Shown: positions 39,202-48,781, counted from the stretch's first letter. The stretch is DNA of 63,480 bases from an uncultured Desulfobulbaceae bacterium (GCA_947311315.1 CAMZKN010000061.1:1-63480), one strand, 5' to 3'. Made by a program: numbers and translations. Notes: generated by a model not told the origin, from the sequence alone.

Positions 39202-39291
39202 TTTCGCCTAGTCTTTATTTCTAATACGGGTACAGCTTTTTTATTTATTTACCATAGTCCACGATATTTTGGAATATCCATAAGGAATCTA

Positions 39292-39448
39292 TGAGTCTGT
39301 TGATTAATAGGGTTTTTGTCTGATGTCGAGACATATGGAAAATTTTACCACAGGCATATAGTTGATATCGGAGTCTACGCTTACCTCCGAGGATAAAATT
39401 TTTCATATAACGAAGAGATCGAGAAAACACATTAAATCAACAGGCTCA
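39292..39448 (-). repeat. Structured element A (nested inverted repeats; homologous to element at 48986-49101)
   Basis: Outer arms GAGTCTGTTGATTAAT (39293-39308) and ATTAAATCAACAGGCTC (39431-39447) pair with one mismatch and one bulge. Middle arms at 39333-39347 and 39394-39408 pair over 15 positions with one G-T. The inner hairpin is CGGAG (39369-39373) / CTCCG (39385-39389). The core 39342-39417 read on the minus strand is homologous to 48998-49074 on the plus strand. It lies between two minus-strand operons and could be a structured small RNA or a mobile hairpin element. Confidence 0.65.
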
Positions 39449-39475
39449 CCTATTGTAATGACTTATTTTTAAGCC

Positions 39476-40810
39476 CTAATGCACCAGGCCGTAAAGGTTT
39501 GGAAAAATTACAATAGATGCGAGCACCAGAATTTGAATAGTTATAAATGGCATTACTCCCCGATAAATATCGAGTGTCTGCACCTCGGGCGGACAAACCC
39601 CCTTGAGATAAAAGAGTGAAAAACCAAAAGGTGGGGTTAAAAATGATGTCTGCAGATTCATGGCAATCAGTATGGCAAACCACATAGGTTCGATACCAAT
39701 TGTCTGGGAAATGGGCAGGAGAATAGGTACAATGATGTAAGAAATCTCTATGAAATCAATAAAGAAGCCAAGGATCATGATCGATCCCATGGAGAGAATG
39801 AGAAAACCCCATTTCTCACCTGGCAGGCTGGTCATAAATTGTTCTACAACGAGATCGGCGCCGGTGTAGACAAAAACCATTGAAAATGCAGTGGCACCTA
39901 TCAGGATAGCAAAGACCATTGCTGTTATTTTAACGGTTTCAAGGGAGGCGTCCATGACGATTTTCAGGCTCAGTTTTCGATACAGGGCCGCAAGTACCAT
40001 GGCTCCAAGCGCGCCGACAGATGCAGATTCAGTTGGTGTGGCAATACCGGCAAAAATTGAACCAAGTACCATGGAGATTAGAGCAAGTGGTGGTACGATG
40101 GCCAGCAATGCTCTTTTAATCATACCTTTGCGCATTTCTTCCGGGACAATGATTTCCGGTGCCACATCCTTTTTAATAAGCGAGATAATGACAATGTACA
40201 AAATGTAGCAGCCCACCAGTGTCAAGCCTGGCATGAGAGCAGCGTGGAAGAGGTCTCCAACCGGAAGCTGAAATACATCGCCTAAAATGATAAGTACGAT
40301 GGATGGAGGGATAATCTGCCCCAGTGTACCTGAGGCGCAGATAGTACCTGTTGCAAGTTTTTTTGAATACCCATGTTTTAGCATAACGGGTAAGGATATG
40401 ACGCCCATGGCAACAACAGAAGCACCGACAACACCGGTGGAGGCAGCAAGCAAAGCCCCTACCAGAACAGTACTTATAGCAATCCCTCCCCGTACTTTTC
40501 CAAACAGGATACCCATCGACTCAAGCAAACGTTCAGCCAGTTCTGATTTTTGCAAAATGATGCCCATAAGGATAAAAAGAGGTATCGCCATCAAAATAGT
40601 GTTCGTCATGATGGAGTAAATTCTAAATGGCATCATGGAAAACATATTGAAAAACTCTTCCGCCACCATTACAAGTGTGGGGTCGGGCAGCAGTTCCACA
40701 AAAGCCGCTATGGCTCCAAACAGCAAAGCTACTGCACCAAAGGTAAAGGCTACCGGGTAGCCGACGGCCAATGCAACAAGGGCCGCAAAAAACATGAAAA
40801 TACCAGTCAT
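39476..40810 (-). CDS. dctM: TRAP transporter large permease
   Basis: A 444-aa 12-TM DctM subunit of a Na+-driven TRAP importer. FGKVRGGIAISTVLVGALLAASTG and ASGTLGQIIPPSIVLIILGD fit the family, as does IAMNLQTSFLTPPFGFSLFYLKGV near the end. The ATG overlaps the stop of dctQ by one base (TAATG), so it is translationally coupled. Long hydrophobic loops near the centre are typical of the 2-oxoacid/lactate-type subgroup. Confidence 0.94.
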   Translation of the reverse strand: MTGIFMFFAALVALAVGYPVAFTFGAVALLFGAIAAFVELLPDPTLVMVAEEFFNMFSMMPFRIYSIMTNTILMAIPLFILMGIILQKSELAERLLESMGILFGKVRGGIAISTVLVGALLAASTGVVGASVVAMGVISLPVMLKHGYSKKLATGTICASGTLGQIIPPSIVLIILGDVFQLPVGDLFHAALMPGLTLVGCYILYIVIISLIKKDVAPEIIVPEEMRKGMIKRALLAIVPPLALISMVLGSIFAGIATPTESASVGALGAMVLAALYRKLSLKIVMDASLETVKITAMVFAILIGATAFSMVFVYTGADLVVEQFMTSLPGEKWGFLILSMGSIMILGFFIDFIEISYIIVPILLPISQTIGIEPMWFAILIAMNLQTSFLTPPFGFSLFYLKGVCPPEVQTLDIYRGVMPFITIQILVLASIVIFPNLYGLVH

Positions 40811-41310
40811 TATCCCCTCCTGAATTGATTGATGGTTTGAATGATATAAGCGACAGCACTCATCAGGAGAAAACCAAAGGCTAAAGGAATCATACTTTTG
40901 ATAATCCAGCGATAGGCAAGACCACCGGGATCTTCTGAAATTTCATGGGTAATATAGGCATCGTGAACAAATTCAAATGATCCGAAAAAAATCAACAGGG
41001 CAAGTGGCATCAGAAAGAGAAGTGTGCCTGTAATATTGATAATCGCTTTGGTTTTTACGGGGAGTCGGTCATAGATAAAATCCACTCGAACATGGGCCTC
41101 ATGCTTTAGTGCAACTCCGACACCAAAAAGAATAATAACTGAGAATAAGTGCCATTCCATTTCCTGCATGCCTACAGAGCTGGCGTGGAAGAGGTAGCGC
41201 ATCATCACATCAAAAGAGACATTAAGTACCAGCAGAATGAGAAGTATGGTCAGTATCAATCCAACACCGTCGACCAGGCGGCCTATCGATTTTTCAATTT
41301 TGTCCAACAT
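40810..41310 (-). CDS. dctQ: TRAP transporter small permease
   Basis: A 166-aa DctQ subunit with four membrane segments. The frame is open from a TTG at 41352, but ATG 41310 (MLDKIEKSIGRLVDGVGLIL) with GGAG upstream gives the normal length. MQEMEWHLFSVIILFGVGVALKHEAHVRVDFIYDRL is represented by its conserved core EWHLF and HVRVDF. It forms the membrane complex with DctM. Confidence 0.9.
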   Translation of the reverse strand: MLDKIEKSIGRLVDGVGLILTILLILLVLNVSFDVMMRYLFHASSVGMQEMEWHLFSVIILFGVGVALKHEAHVRVDFIYDRLPVKTKAIINITGTLLFLMPLALLIFFGSFEFVHDAYITHEISEDPGGLAYRWIIKSMIPLAFGFLLMSAVAYIIQTINQFRRG

Positions 41311-41400
41311 TTTGTTAGATTCTCCGATATTGAAAGACCCAACGCCATCCAAAACAGAGTTCTGGGTGGTGTCGGGAAAGAAAAGTCGTTGCCTGAATTG

Positions 41401-42474
41401 TTATTCTGTAAGTTCTTTCATCGTTTTGATGTAATTGTATTCAGATATGTTTGTCCATTGACGGGCTTTTTCCATGTAGGCTCGTTGAGAATCCAAAACC
41501 TTCTTGAAATTTGTATCTTTGGCGGCATAGTCGTTGTAGAGTGAATCAGCAGCCTTTTTCATCGCTTGTAGTACCGGTTTTGGGAAGGTTTTTACCTCAA
41601 TATTCGGGTAGTCTGTTTTCATTTTTTTCCAGGCGTCAACGCTACCGGCGAAGTTGTCGATAAACATATCGGCAGTGACCGCTTTCATAGCGGTGGTCAG
41701 CATTGCTTTGTATTCCTCTGGCAGTTTTTCCCATGCTCGCTTGTTAATAAGAAACTGCAGCTCGGTTGCCGGTTCATGCCAGCCTGTGTAGTAGAAAGGA
41801 GCGATTTTATGAAAACCCATTTTGATGTCCATTGCGGGTCCGACCCATTCGAGAGCATCGATGGTACCTCGATCCAGTGAAGTGTACAGCTCACCGGGAG
41901 GGATATTGGTAACGTTAACACCGAGTTTTGCAAATACTTCACCAGCCATACCGGGAATGCGCATTTTCAAACCTTTAAGGTCTGCAAGTGAATTGATTTC
42001 TTTTTGAAACCAGCCACCCATCTGTACACCTGTATTACCTCCGGGAAAACTGAGCACCTTGAATTTATCGTAGGTCTGCTGCATCAACTCCATTCCGCCG
42101 CCATGGTAGAACCAGGCGTACTGTTCCTCAACATTCATTCCAAAGGGAATTGTACTGAAAAAAACTGTGGAAATGTCTTTTCCCTTCCAATAATAAGAGG
42201 CAGTATGTCCCATCTGGTACTGTCCGCCTTTGACCATGTCGAGAATGCCAAGAGCAGCTTTGTGCTTTTCTGAACCTTCAATACGAATGGTGAAATCTCC
42301 ACCACTCATCTCTTTGACCATTTTTGCCAGATTGAGAGGTGCTGTAGCAAATGGTGTGAGATTTGTGTTCCAGGTCATCGCCAGCTTCCAGTGAACTTTT
42401 TTGCCGGCAAATGCTGGAGAAACTAAAAACAGTGATAAAACAACCACAATTGAAAAACGAAAAACTGCTTTCAT
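41401..42474 (-). CDS. dctP: TRAP transporter solute-binding protein, TakP-like
   Basis: A 357-aa periplasmic binding protein with a Sec signal (FSIVVVLSLFLVSPAFAG). KMRIPGMAGEVFAKLGVNVT and DALEWVGPAMDIKMGFHK resemble the TakP/monocarboxylate 2-oxoacid subgroup, where the Glu-Trp pair lines the ligand site. Substrate prediction as a 2-oxo or hydroxy acid is inference. It is first in dctPQM, and its upstream sequence faces the glutamine synthetase-like gene. Confidence 0.92.
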   Translation of the reverse strand: MKAVFRFSIVVVLSLFLVSPAFAGKKVHWKLAMTWNTNLTPFATAPLNLAKMVKEMSGGDFTIRIEGSEKHKAALGILDMVKGGQYQMGHTASYYWKGKDISTVFFSTIPFGMNVEEQYAWFYHGGGMELMQQTYDKFKVLSFPGGNTGVQMGGWFQKEINSLADLKGLKMRIPGMAGEVFAKLGVNVTNIPPGELYTSLDRGTIDALEWVGPAMDIKMGFHKIAPFYYTGWHEPATELQFLINKRAWEKLPEEYKAMLTTAMKAVTADMFIDNFAGSVDAWKKMKTDYPNIEVKTFPKPVLQAMKKAADSLYNDYAAKDTNFKKVLDSQRAYMEKARQWTNISEYNYIKTMKELTE

Positions 42475-42982
42475 TACAACCTCCTTGTCTAGAATTGGTA
42501 GTTATCCAGTGACGATCTGTTAGCGTCAAGAGGTACTGTAGCGAGGGTGGATGGGAAAGGAAACTGCTTGTCGACTAAGTGGTAGAATCTCTTGGGTAAC
42601 AGGTTCTATAGAGAATTAAGTGGTGTGGTGAAGCTGTTGTTTTTGGCAGGGTAGGGCAATAAAAGGAGAGATTACAGACCATATCTTTCCATATAGAATA
42701 TACATTGAAACGTTTATTGTAAAAGTGTACACATTTATCAGTATCTTACTATTGAAGAATGCAACTGTTCAGCTGAACAGTTGCATTCCGAAGTTAATTA
42801 TAAATACCAACCAGTGCTGAATAGCAATTGAAAAAACAAAAAAACTAAAAGGTGTTTTGAAATTATGTAGTGATTTAAACCACCAATACACTTGCTTACC
42901 GTTTACCGGTGCGAGTTCTTGAACAAGAGTAATTAACTGTGGCTTTCTTATACAAATCATAGACTGGAACGGGAAGTATCTT
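42475..42982. promoter_or_regulatory. Divergent regulatory region dctP / gamma-glutamyl ligase
   Basis: A 508-bp non-coding region between dctP (minus) and the glutamine synthetase-like gene (plus). Its only striking structure is the 32-bp perfect palindrome at 42757-42788. AT-rich tracts before 42983 could hold a promoter (TATACA near 42950), but no -35 box with good spacing is evident. No sigma54-type GG/GC site was found. Confidence 0.4.
42757..42788. promoter_or_regulatory. 32-bp perfect palindrome
   Basis: A perfect palindrome centred between 42772 and 42773; its right half reads AGCTGAACAGTTGCATTC from 42771. There is no loop and no following T-run, so it suits a dimer-binding operator or cruciform better than a terminator. 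Its half-site CTGAACAGTTGC differs at two positions from the CTGAATAGTTAC motif near 12811. Confidence 0.6.
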
Positions 42983-44353
42983 ATGGAGCCAAGGAAAATT
43001 TCAACATTTGAAGAAGCCAGACAGATCGTTAAAGAACGTGGATTAAGCCATATCAAAGTCGGTTTGTTTGATAACGATGGTGTTATGCGCGGCAAATATA
43101 TGAGCCGGGAAAAGTTTTTCTCAGCACTTGATCATGGTTTTGCTTTTTGTGATGTGGTTTTGGGCTGGGACGTAAAAGATCAGCTTTACGATAATGTCAC
43201 TTTTACCGGCTGGCACACAGGTTTTCCAGATGCTCCAGTCAGAATTCTGCCCCACACATGTCGCGAAATTCCTTTTGAAGACGGGATGTTGCTCTTTCTT
43301 GCTGAGTTTGAAGGGGCGGCGGAAGTGGTTTGTCCCCGTGCGGCACTGCGCCGGGTAATTGATAGAGCCACAGGGCTGGGCTTTGAGCCTTTTGCTGCTC
43401 TGGAGTATGAGTTTTTTCTTTTTGATGAAACTCCAGATACAATCAGGGAAAAGAATTTTAAAGACCTCAAACCGATGACACCGGGGTGGTTCGGGTATTC
43501 CATGCTTCGTAATTCAACCCATGCAGAGTTGTATCATGAAATAATGGAACTGAGTGAAAAGATGGATTTTCCTCTGGAAGGTCTTCATACTGAAACCGGG
43601 CCTGGTGTAATTGAGGCGGCAATCAGCGTAGACAGTGCAATACAGAGTGCTGACAAGGCGGCTCTTTTTAAGACTTTTTTGAAAATCCTTGCCCAGCGCC
43701 TGGGGTTGGTAGCGACATTTATGGCTAAATGGTCAGCCGATTATCCCGGACAAAGTGGTCATATCCATTTGTCGCTACGTAATAAGGATGGCACCGGCTC
43801 ATCCTTTTATGATGCTGTAAATCCGCACACCATGAGTGATATTCAGCGTCAGTTTGTCGCCGGTCAGCAAAGGCTGATGCCGGAATTATTATGCATGATG
43901 GCACCAACCGTTAACAGTTACACCAGATTGATTCCCGGATTCTGGGCACCAACCGATGCGACCTGGGGCGTGGAAAACAGAACGACAGCGTTGCGTGTGG
44001 TGCCGGGCAGTGAAAAGTCACAACGTGTCGAACATCGTTTGGGCTCAGCGGATGCTAATCCGTACCTGGCCTTGGCCGCAGCTTTGGGAGCTGGCCTGTA
44101 TGGGATAGAGCAGCAGTGGCAGCCGGAAAAAGAGATTACGGGCAATTCCTACGACCAGAAACATCCAGCAAAACTTGCCTTGCCGAGAACTTTGTGGGAT
44201 GCCGCCCAGGCATTCAAAGGCTCTGCTGCTGGCCGTGATTTATTCGGGGACGCTTTTGTCGACCACTTCGCAGCATCCAGAGAGTGGGAGGAACGTGAAT
44301 TTCGTAAGCACATCACTGATTGGGAGATGGAGCGTTATTTTGAGATCATCTAA
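42983..44353 (+). CDS. Glutamine synthetase-family gamma-glutamyl(poly)amine ligase, PuuA-like
   Basis: A 456-aa glutamine-synthetase-fold ligase. It has the usual metal/nucleotide motifs: LEYEFFLFDE, HTETGPGVIEAAI, SGHIHLSLRNKDG and TVNSYTRLIPGFWAPTDATW. The W-containing loop and VENRTTALRVV match the gamma-glutamylputrescine/isopropylamide synthetase branch rather than GlnA, which would have the longer ammonia-site pattern. Predicted reaction: ATP-dependent gamma-glutamylation of a polyamine or amine. It converges on a polyamine-type ABC operon, which supports polyamine catabolism. GGAAG precedes the ATG. Confidence 0.85.
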   Translation: MEPRKISTFEEARQIVKERGLSHIKVGLFDNDGVMRGKYMSREKFFSALDHGFAFCDVVLGWDVKDQLYDNVTFTGWHTGFPDAPVRILPHTCREIPFEDGMLLFLAEFEGAAEVVCPRAALRRVIDRATGLGFEPFAALEYEFFLFDETPDTIREKNFKDLKPMTPGWFGYSMLRNSTHAELYHEIMELSEKMDFPLEGLHTETGPGVIEAAISVDSAIQSADKAALFKTFLKILAQRLGLVATFMAKWSADYPGQSGHIHLSLRNKDGTGSSFYDAVNPHTMSDIQRQFVAGQQRLMPELLCMMAPTVNSYTRLIPGFWAPTDATWGVENRTTALRVVPGSEKSQRVEHRLGSADANPYLALAAALGAGLYGIEQQWQPEKEITGNSYDQKHPAKLALPRTLWDAAQAFKGSAAGRDLFGDAFVDHFAASREWEEREFRKHITDWEMERYFEII

Positions 44354-44361
44354 CTCTTTCT

Positions 44362-44400
44362 CTCCGGGTACCCTGAATTGTATCTCAGGATACCCGGGAG
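44362..44400. terminator. Bidirectional terminator between convergent genes
   Basis: CTCCGGGTACCCTGA and TCAGGATACCCGGGAG pair with two small irregularities. The hairpin lies between the 3' ends of the gamma-glutamyl ligase gene (plus) and potC (minus). Pyrimidine-rich DNA flanks it on the ligase side. Confidence 0.65.
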
Positions 44401-44406
44401 GGCCAG

Positions 44407-45261
44407 TTATTGTTTCTTGCGATTGATAACAAAGCTTATTATTGCAGACAAAGAGATAAATGTAACAATCATAAATGAAACTGCGTTCAGCACCGGTGTC
44501 GAACTGAATTTAATCCGTGAATAGAGATCAACCGGCAGGGTCGGATCCGATCCTATAAGAAAAATAGTTGTATTAAAGTTTGAAAAACTGATCAAAAATG
44601 CAACCACAAATGCTCCTATGATGGCTGGGCGTAGAAATGGAATTGTTATCAGCCAGATAACCTCAAGTTGTGTTGCACGCAGACTTTGAGCGGCTTCCTC
44701 AAGAACTCTGTCAAATTTTTTCAACCTGGCACCTACGAGGAGCATCACGTAAGTTGCTCCAAATGAAAACTGACCAAGCACCACCAGCCAGAAACTCGGG
44801 CTCAGAAATTCCAGATCAAGACCAAAATTATCTTCAATATAGGTTCCTGCGTATGTAGAGCTCAGCAAAATGGAGATTCCCAGAACCACTCCGGGAATAA
44901 CCAATGGAGCCAGGGCCAGAAAATAAAGCAGTCCTTTACCCCTGAAATTTTCTTCTTCAAACAGCAGGGCTGCAATGGTGCCGATAATTGTGGAAAAGAG
45001 CGCAACAAAAAAGCCGGTTTGCAGGCTCGTCCAGACACTGAGGAGTAAGTCGGGATCTTTGAAGAGGCCGAGTCTATCATCAGTGTCTGCCAAAAACCAA
45101 TCCAGTGAAAAGCCATTCCAGGGCAAAGCTATAAAGTTGGAGTCGTTAAATGCCAGTACACAGATGGTGATCAGGGGCAGTATTAAGAAAATATAAAATA
45201 AGGCTATGTAGACGCGATAGCCGGCCTTATACAGTGGTGAACATGGTAATGTGCGTATCAT
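44407..45261 (-). CDS. potC: Spermidine/putrescine-type ABC permease PotC
   Basis: A 284-aa BPD-type permease with about six membrane segments. ALFSTIIGTIAALLFEEENF and the EAA loop EAAQSLRAT followed by LITIPFLRPAI are typical of PotC. The C-terminal SYARIKF-like segment reads DLYSRIKFSSTPVLNAVS. Its ATG overlaps the potB stop by 4 nt. It is the last gene in potD-potA-potB-potC. Confidence 0.9.
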   Translation of the reverse strand: MIRTLPCSPLYKAGYRVYIALFYIFLILPLITICVLAFNDSNFIALPWNGFSLDWFLADTDDRLGLFKDPDLLLSVWTSLQTGFFVALFSTIIGTIAALLFEEENFRGKGLLYFLALAPLVIPGVVLGISILLSSTYAGTYIEDNFGLDLEFLSPSFWLVVLGQFSFGATYVMLLVGARLKKFDRVLEEAAQSLRATQLEVIWLITIPFLRPAIIGAFVVAFLISFSNFNTTIFLIGSDPTLPVDLYSRIKFSSTPVLNAVSFMIVTFISLSAIISFVINRKKQ

Positions 45262-46112
45262 GATCCTACCCTTTCCAGTTTTTGTCCTGTGAGTTTAAGA
45301 GCTATCCAGATGATTGTAGACGATAACATCAATAGCAGAAAGCCAAAGGCAGCACCTTCATTCCAGTTAAAGGTAGCCAGGAATTTATTGTAGATCTGCT
45401 CAGTGAACCAGAGGGAACTTTTGCCACCCAGAATATTCGGGGCGACATAATCGCCGATGATCAGCATAAAGACGATAATTCCACCCGAAGCAATGCCAGG
45501 CGTTGTGTATGGTATTATGATTTGACGAAAGATTGTCCACTTTGAGGCACCCAGGTCGCTGGCGGCCTCTATGAGGCTGTCATCGAGACTCTCCAGTGCC
45601 GACATCATGGGGATAATCATAAATAACATGGACATGTACAGGAGCCCAATAGTCATGCTGAAATTGTTATACAGCATCACGATAGGTGTATCAATAAGAC
45701 CTATTCGTATGAGAAAATTGTTAATTACCCCATTATCACTAAGCAGAATCATCCAACCATAAATTGTCACCAGCTCTCCAATCCATATTGGTATGAGAAG
45801 CAATAACACCATGAAACTGCTATATTTTTTGGCTACTACCTTGGTAAGATAAAAGGCTACAGGAAAAGTGACGACAAATGCAAGGAAAGTAACACCGATG
45901 GAATAGACCGCTGTCTTTACGAAAGTAAGCCAGTAGATTTTATCTTCAAAAAAGGAGAGATAATTATTCAGCGAAAAAACCATTAAACCGTCGTCGGTTT
46001 CAAATCGAAAAGATCGAAAAAACATATCCAGATGGGGGATGACCAAAAGCATCAGGAGCCATAAAAGCACCGGTACCATCAAAAGATAAAACGTGCCGTT
46101 TCTTGTTTTCAT
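45258..46112 (-). CDS. potB: Spermidine/putrescine-type ABC permease PotB
   Basis: A 284-aa permease with six predicted membrane segments. FTFLAFVVTFPVAFYLTKV-like helices and the EAA loop EAASDLGASKWTIFRQ identify the binding-protein-dependent family. GGKSSLWFTEQIYNKFLATF near the C-terminus is typical of PotB. It follows potA by 4 nt and overlaps potC by 4 nt. Confidence 0.9.
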   Translation of the reverse strand: MKTRNGTFYLLMVPVLLWLLMLLVIPHLDMFFRSFRFETDDGLMVFSLNNYLSFFEDKIYWLTFVKTAVYSIGVTFLAFVVTFPVAFYLTKVVAKKYSSFMVLLLLIPIWIGELVTIYGWMILLSDNGVINNFLIRIGLIDTPIVMLYNNFSMTIGLLYMSMLFMIIPMMSALESLDDSLIEAASDLGASKWTIFRQIIIPYTTPGIASGGIIVFMLIIGDYVAPNILGGKSSLWFTEQIYNKFLATFNWNEGAAFGFLLLMLSSTIIWIALKLTGQKLERVGS

Positions 46113-46116
46113 GTTT

Positions 46117-47175
46117 TTAGTCCTGATAACATTTTAAATCATCGCGATGGATACCAACCTGTAAATTATCACCTTCCTGCAAATCTTCAAATTGTGCGTT
46201 TTGAGGTAATGAAATGAGAACAGTATCATTGCTTTGATTGATAATTGCAGAAATCTTTGTGTTGGAGCCGTCAAATAAAATAGCTTTGATTTTCATACTT
46301 ATCTGTTCAACACCTTCTAAATCGTCTGAAGGATTCAGGATAAATGCTTCTGGTCGCATAAAGAGTTTTTTCGGTTTAAAGTCAATACCGGGCTTTACAA
46401 GTTTACAGCCGTTTTGTGTTGTCAACTGACCATCACTATAGTTTACAACATCAAATTCATTACTCTCGCCGACAAAACCTGCAACAAATGATGTCTGAGG
46501 GTTTTTGTACAGATTTTTGGGGGTGTCAAGTTGTTCAAACCGTCCTTCATTCATAACGGCAACTTTATCACTCATAACCAGTGCTTCTGATTGGTCATGG
46601 GTGATGTAAATGAACGTAGTCCCAATTTCTTTTTGTAGAATTTTGAGTTCTATCTTCATATGTTCGCGCAGCTTTCGATCCAGTGCGCCAAGGGGTTCAT
46701 CCAAAAGGAGTATCGAGGGTTTTAGAACCAGAGACCTGGCAATCGCAACCCGCTGTCGTTGTCCGCCCGAAAGATCAGTTACTCTTTTCTTTTCAAAGCC
46801 AACCAGCCCTACACGTTCAAGCATTTCGGTGACCCGACGCTGAGTATCAGCTTTGGGTATCTTTTGTCTTTGCAAGCCAAAAGCCACATTTTTTTCCACA
46901 TTCATCATGGGGAAGAGGGCTAAATTTTGAAAGACAATGTTGACTGCTCGTTTTTCGGGAGGGATTCCTTTCATCGATTCACCGCGAATGAACAACTCAC
47001 CCTCTGTTTCTTTTTCAAAACCGGCAATCATTCGTAAAAGTGTTGTTTTACCACACCCAGATCCACCTAGAATCGAAAAAAATCCACCATCGTCCACATC
47101 AAAGCTTACAGAATCAACAGCAGTAAAATCTCCAAACTTTTTTGTGACATTTTTTATTTCAAGAACATAACTCAT
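46117..47175 (-). CDS. potA: Spermidine/putrescine-type ABC ATPase PotA
   Basis: A 352-aa ATPase. Walker A GGSGCGKTTL, signature [15 protein letters not shown], Walker B ILLLDEPLGALD and switch YITHDQSEAL are present. A C-terminal TOBE-type regulatory domain (residues ~275-350, LFMRPEAFILNPSDD) follows. AAGGA precedes the ATG. A 10-bp hairpin in the potD-potA gap probably lowers its expression relative to the binding protein. Confidence 0.93.
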   Translation of the reverse strand: MSYVLEIKNVTKKFGDFTAVDSVSFDVDDGGFFSILGGSGCGKTTLLRMIAGFEKETEGELFIRGESMKGIPPEKRAVNIVFQNLALFPMMNVEKNVAFGLQRQKIPKADTQRRVTEMLERVGLVGFEKKRVTDLSGGQRQRVAIARSLVLKPSILLLDEPLGALDRKLREHMKIELKILQKEIGTTFIYITHDQSEALVMSDKVAVMNEGRFEQLDTPKNLYKNPQTSFVAGFVGESNEFDVVNYSDGQLTTQNGCKLVKPGIDFKPKKLFMRPEAFILNPSDDLEGVEQISMKIKAILFDGSNTKISAIINQSNDTVLISLPQNAQFEDLQEGDNLQVGIHRDDLKCYQD

Positions 47176-47248
47176 GCTAATCCTTACGAATTGTCAGCCA
47201 TGTACTTTGTCTAAACCCAACTATTCAAAGTATTCAGCTGTTGTGGCG

Positions 47249-47272
47249 AGGTGATTTTTGGGAAAATCACCT
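47249..47272 (-). terminator. Intra-operon hairpin between potD and potA
   Basis: AGGTGATTTT (47249-47258) and AAAATCACCT (47263-47272) form a perfect 10-bp stem with a 4-nt loop. It lies downstream of potD in the minus-strand transcript. With no following U-run it is probably a stabilising or processing stem. Confidence 0.55.
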
Positions 47273-47358
47273 GAAGGGTATCCCGAGCAATTCAATGAGT
47301 GGTATTTTTTGAATTACTCAGGATTATGTATAGTTTGGAAAAAACTTCCAAAGCATAT

Positions 47359-48420
47359 TTATTCAGCAGCTTTAATTCGATCAAGAACCTTAGCTTCGAT
47401 TGTCTCAAAACCTTCTGGTACTGGAGGATGCCATTTGATATTATCAAGGGCCTCTTGTGGAAAGGATCGTTTGAAGTTGGCTTTAATTTCATCGTTGAGG
47501 AAATCAAGAGCGCCGGCAGAAGCAGTGCCATATCCTTCCTTATTGGTGAAATAAGCGGCATTCTCAGGTTCCAGCATAAAATTGATCCATTTGTATGCAG
47601 CATCAAGATTTTTTGATTTCGCAGGAATCGCAAATGTATCAATCCATCCTAAAGCACCACTTTTAGGTGCGATAAAATCGATATCAGGGTTTATTTTATG
47701 CAGGCTCCAACCTTTACCGTCCCAGCCGGAGATAACATTGGCATCACCACTTTTGATGATTGCCACCTGAGTGTCACCACTTGTCCAGTAGTTCTTCACA
47801 TATTTTTTGCCATCGATGAGAGTTTTTTCGACCCTTTTCATTAAGGCCCGATACGCGGCTTTATCTCCGTAGAGTGCAAAGGGGTCTTCGCCCATACCAA
47901 AAGCTGTGGCAATGAGTAGTGGTCGTTTTAACCGGTACGAAATTTTTCCCGCATATTTTGGGTTCCAGAGATCAGACCAGTCATTTGCATCTGGAGCAAG
48001 TTTTGTATTGACGATCATTCCGGTGGTACCGTAGCAAAATGGTACAGCGTATGCCTTACCATCAACGCCACTGTTTTTCTTCACAGCGTCAACCATGGAT
48101 TTGACAAGTTGGTCTGTATTTACCCGACTGAAGTCGATAGGTTGATAAACAGGGAATTTTGCCTGAACAAAAGAAATTCTGTCCTGGCTTGGCTGGGCAA
48201 GATCAAATCCACCACCACGTGTTGCCCTGAGCTTGGCGATCATCTCTTCATTGTTGGAATAGGTGATTTTTACATCAATCCCGGTTTTAGCTTCGAAAGC
48301 TTTTACCAGTTTTGCAGGTGCATATCCTTTCCAGGTCAAGAGCCTCAGAGTATCTTTTGCCATAGCCCCATTAGCAATAAGAGAGAGTGCAATTGCACCG
48401 ATTATTACCAGTTTTTTCAT
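47359..48420 (-). CDS. potD: Polyamine-type ABC transporter periplasmic binding protein
   Basis: A 353-aa secreted binding protein (signal MKKLVIIGAIALSLIANGAM). TLRLLTWKGYAPAKLVKAFE, GIDVKITYSNNEEMIAKLRA, YAVPFCYGTTGMIVNTKL and SKNLDAAYKWINFML are typical of the PotD/PotF group. GAGGAT precedes the ATG. It leads potDABC and converges with a PuuA-like ligase, so putrescine or a related amine is the likely ligand. Confidence 0.9.
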   Translation of the reverse strand: MKKLVIIGAIALSLIANGAMAKDTLRLLTWKGYAPAKLVKAFEAKTGIDVKITYSNNEEMIAKLRATRGGGFDLAQPSQDRISFVQAKFPVYQPIDFSRVNTDQLVKSMVDAVKKNSGVDGKAYAVPFCYGTTGMIVNTKLAPDANDWSDLWNPKYAGKISYRLKRPLLIATAFGMGEDPFALYGDKAAYRALMKRVEKTLIDGKKYVKNYWTSGDTQVAIIKSGDANVISGWDGKGWSLHKINPDIDFIAPKSGALGWIDTFAIPAKSKNLDAAYKWINFMLEPENAAYFTNKEGYGTASAGALDFLNDEIKANFKRSFPQEALDNIKWHPPVPEGFETIEAKVLDRIKAAE

Positions 48421-48755
48421 AGTTTATCCTCTTTGTTCAGGTTTGTTAAGACGTGTACCATTAGTTTAAAATACACGTTGCTCCATGACTAACTATAATG
48501 TTTACTTAATAATTGATGTGGGCTTACGATTTTTCGTAGCAGGGGCACATTAATTCTCAAGTATTATGATCATGTTTGGATTTGGCTAGATTTTAATTTC
48601 TGCAACTGCCTTCGCAGTATGATACAGGACGAGGCTTGATATCAAAATGTTTTTTTGTTTCCGAAGGAATCAAAGTCATTTTAACCAATCATCTTTTCAT
48701 CCAAAAAGACTGATAAAGAATTTTATTTATATCAAATCGCTTAATAATTGATTGT

Positions 48756-48781
48756 TACCACACTAACTCTGACCGAACAAG
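48756..48781. promoter_or_regulatory. Operator-like site, copy 1 (TACCACAC-N8-ACCGAACAAG)
   Basis: TACCACAC and ACCGAACAAG separated by 8 nt. The same arrangement recurs at 49996-50021. The CGAACA core resembles half of the E. coli GlpR operator consensus, and a DeoR/GlpR-family gene is encoded at 50215-50994. The match is by eye. Confidence 0.4.

Noticed and set aside
42475..42982. Sigma54 promoter for the TRAP operon
   Set aside because: No TGGCAC-N5-TTGCA-like site found on the minus strand.
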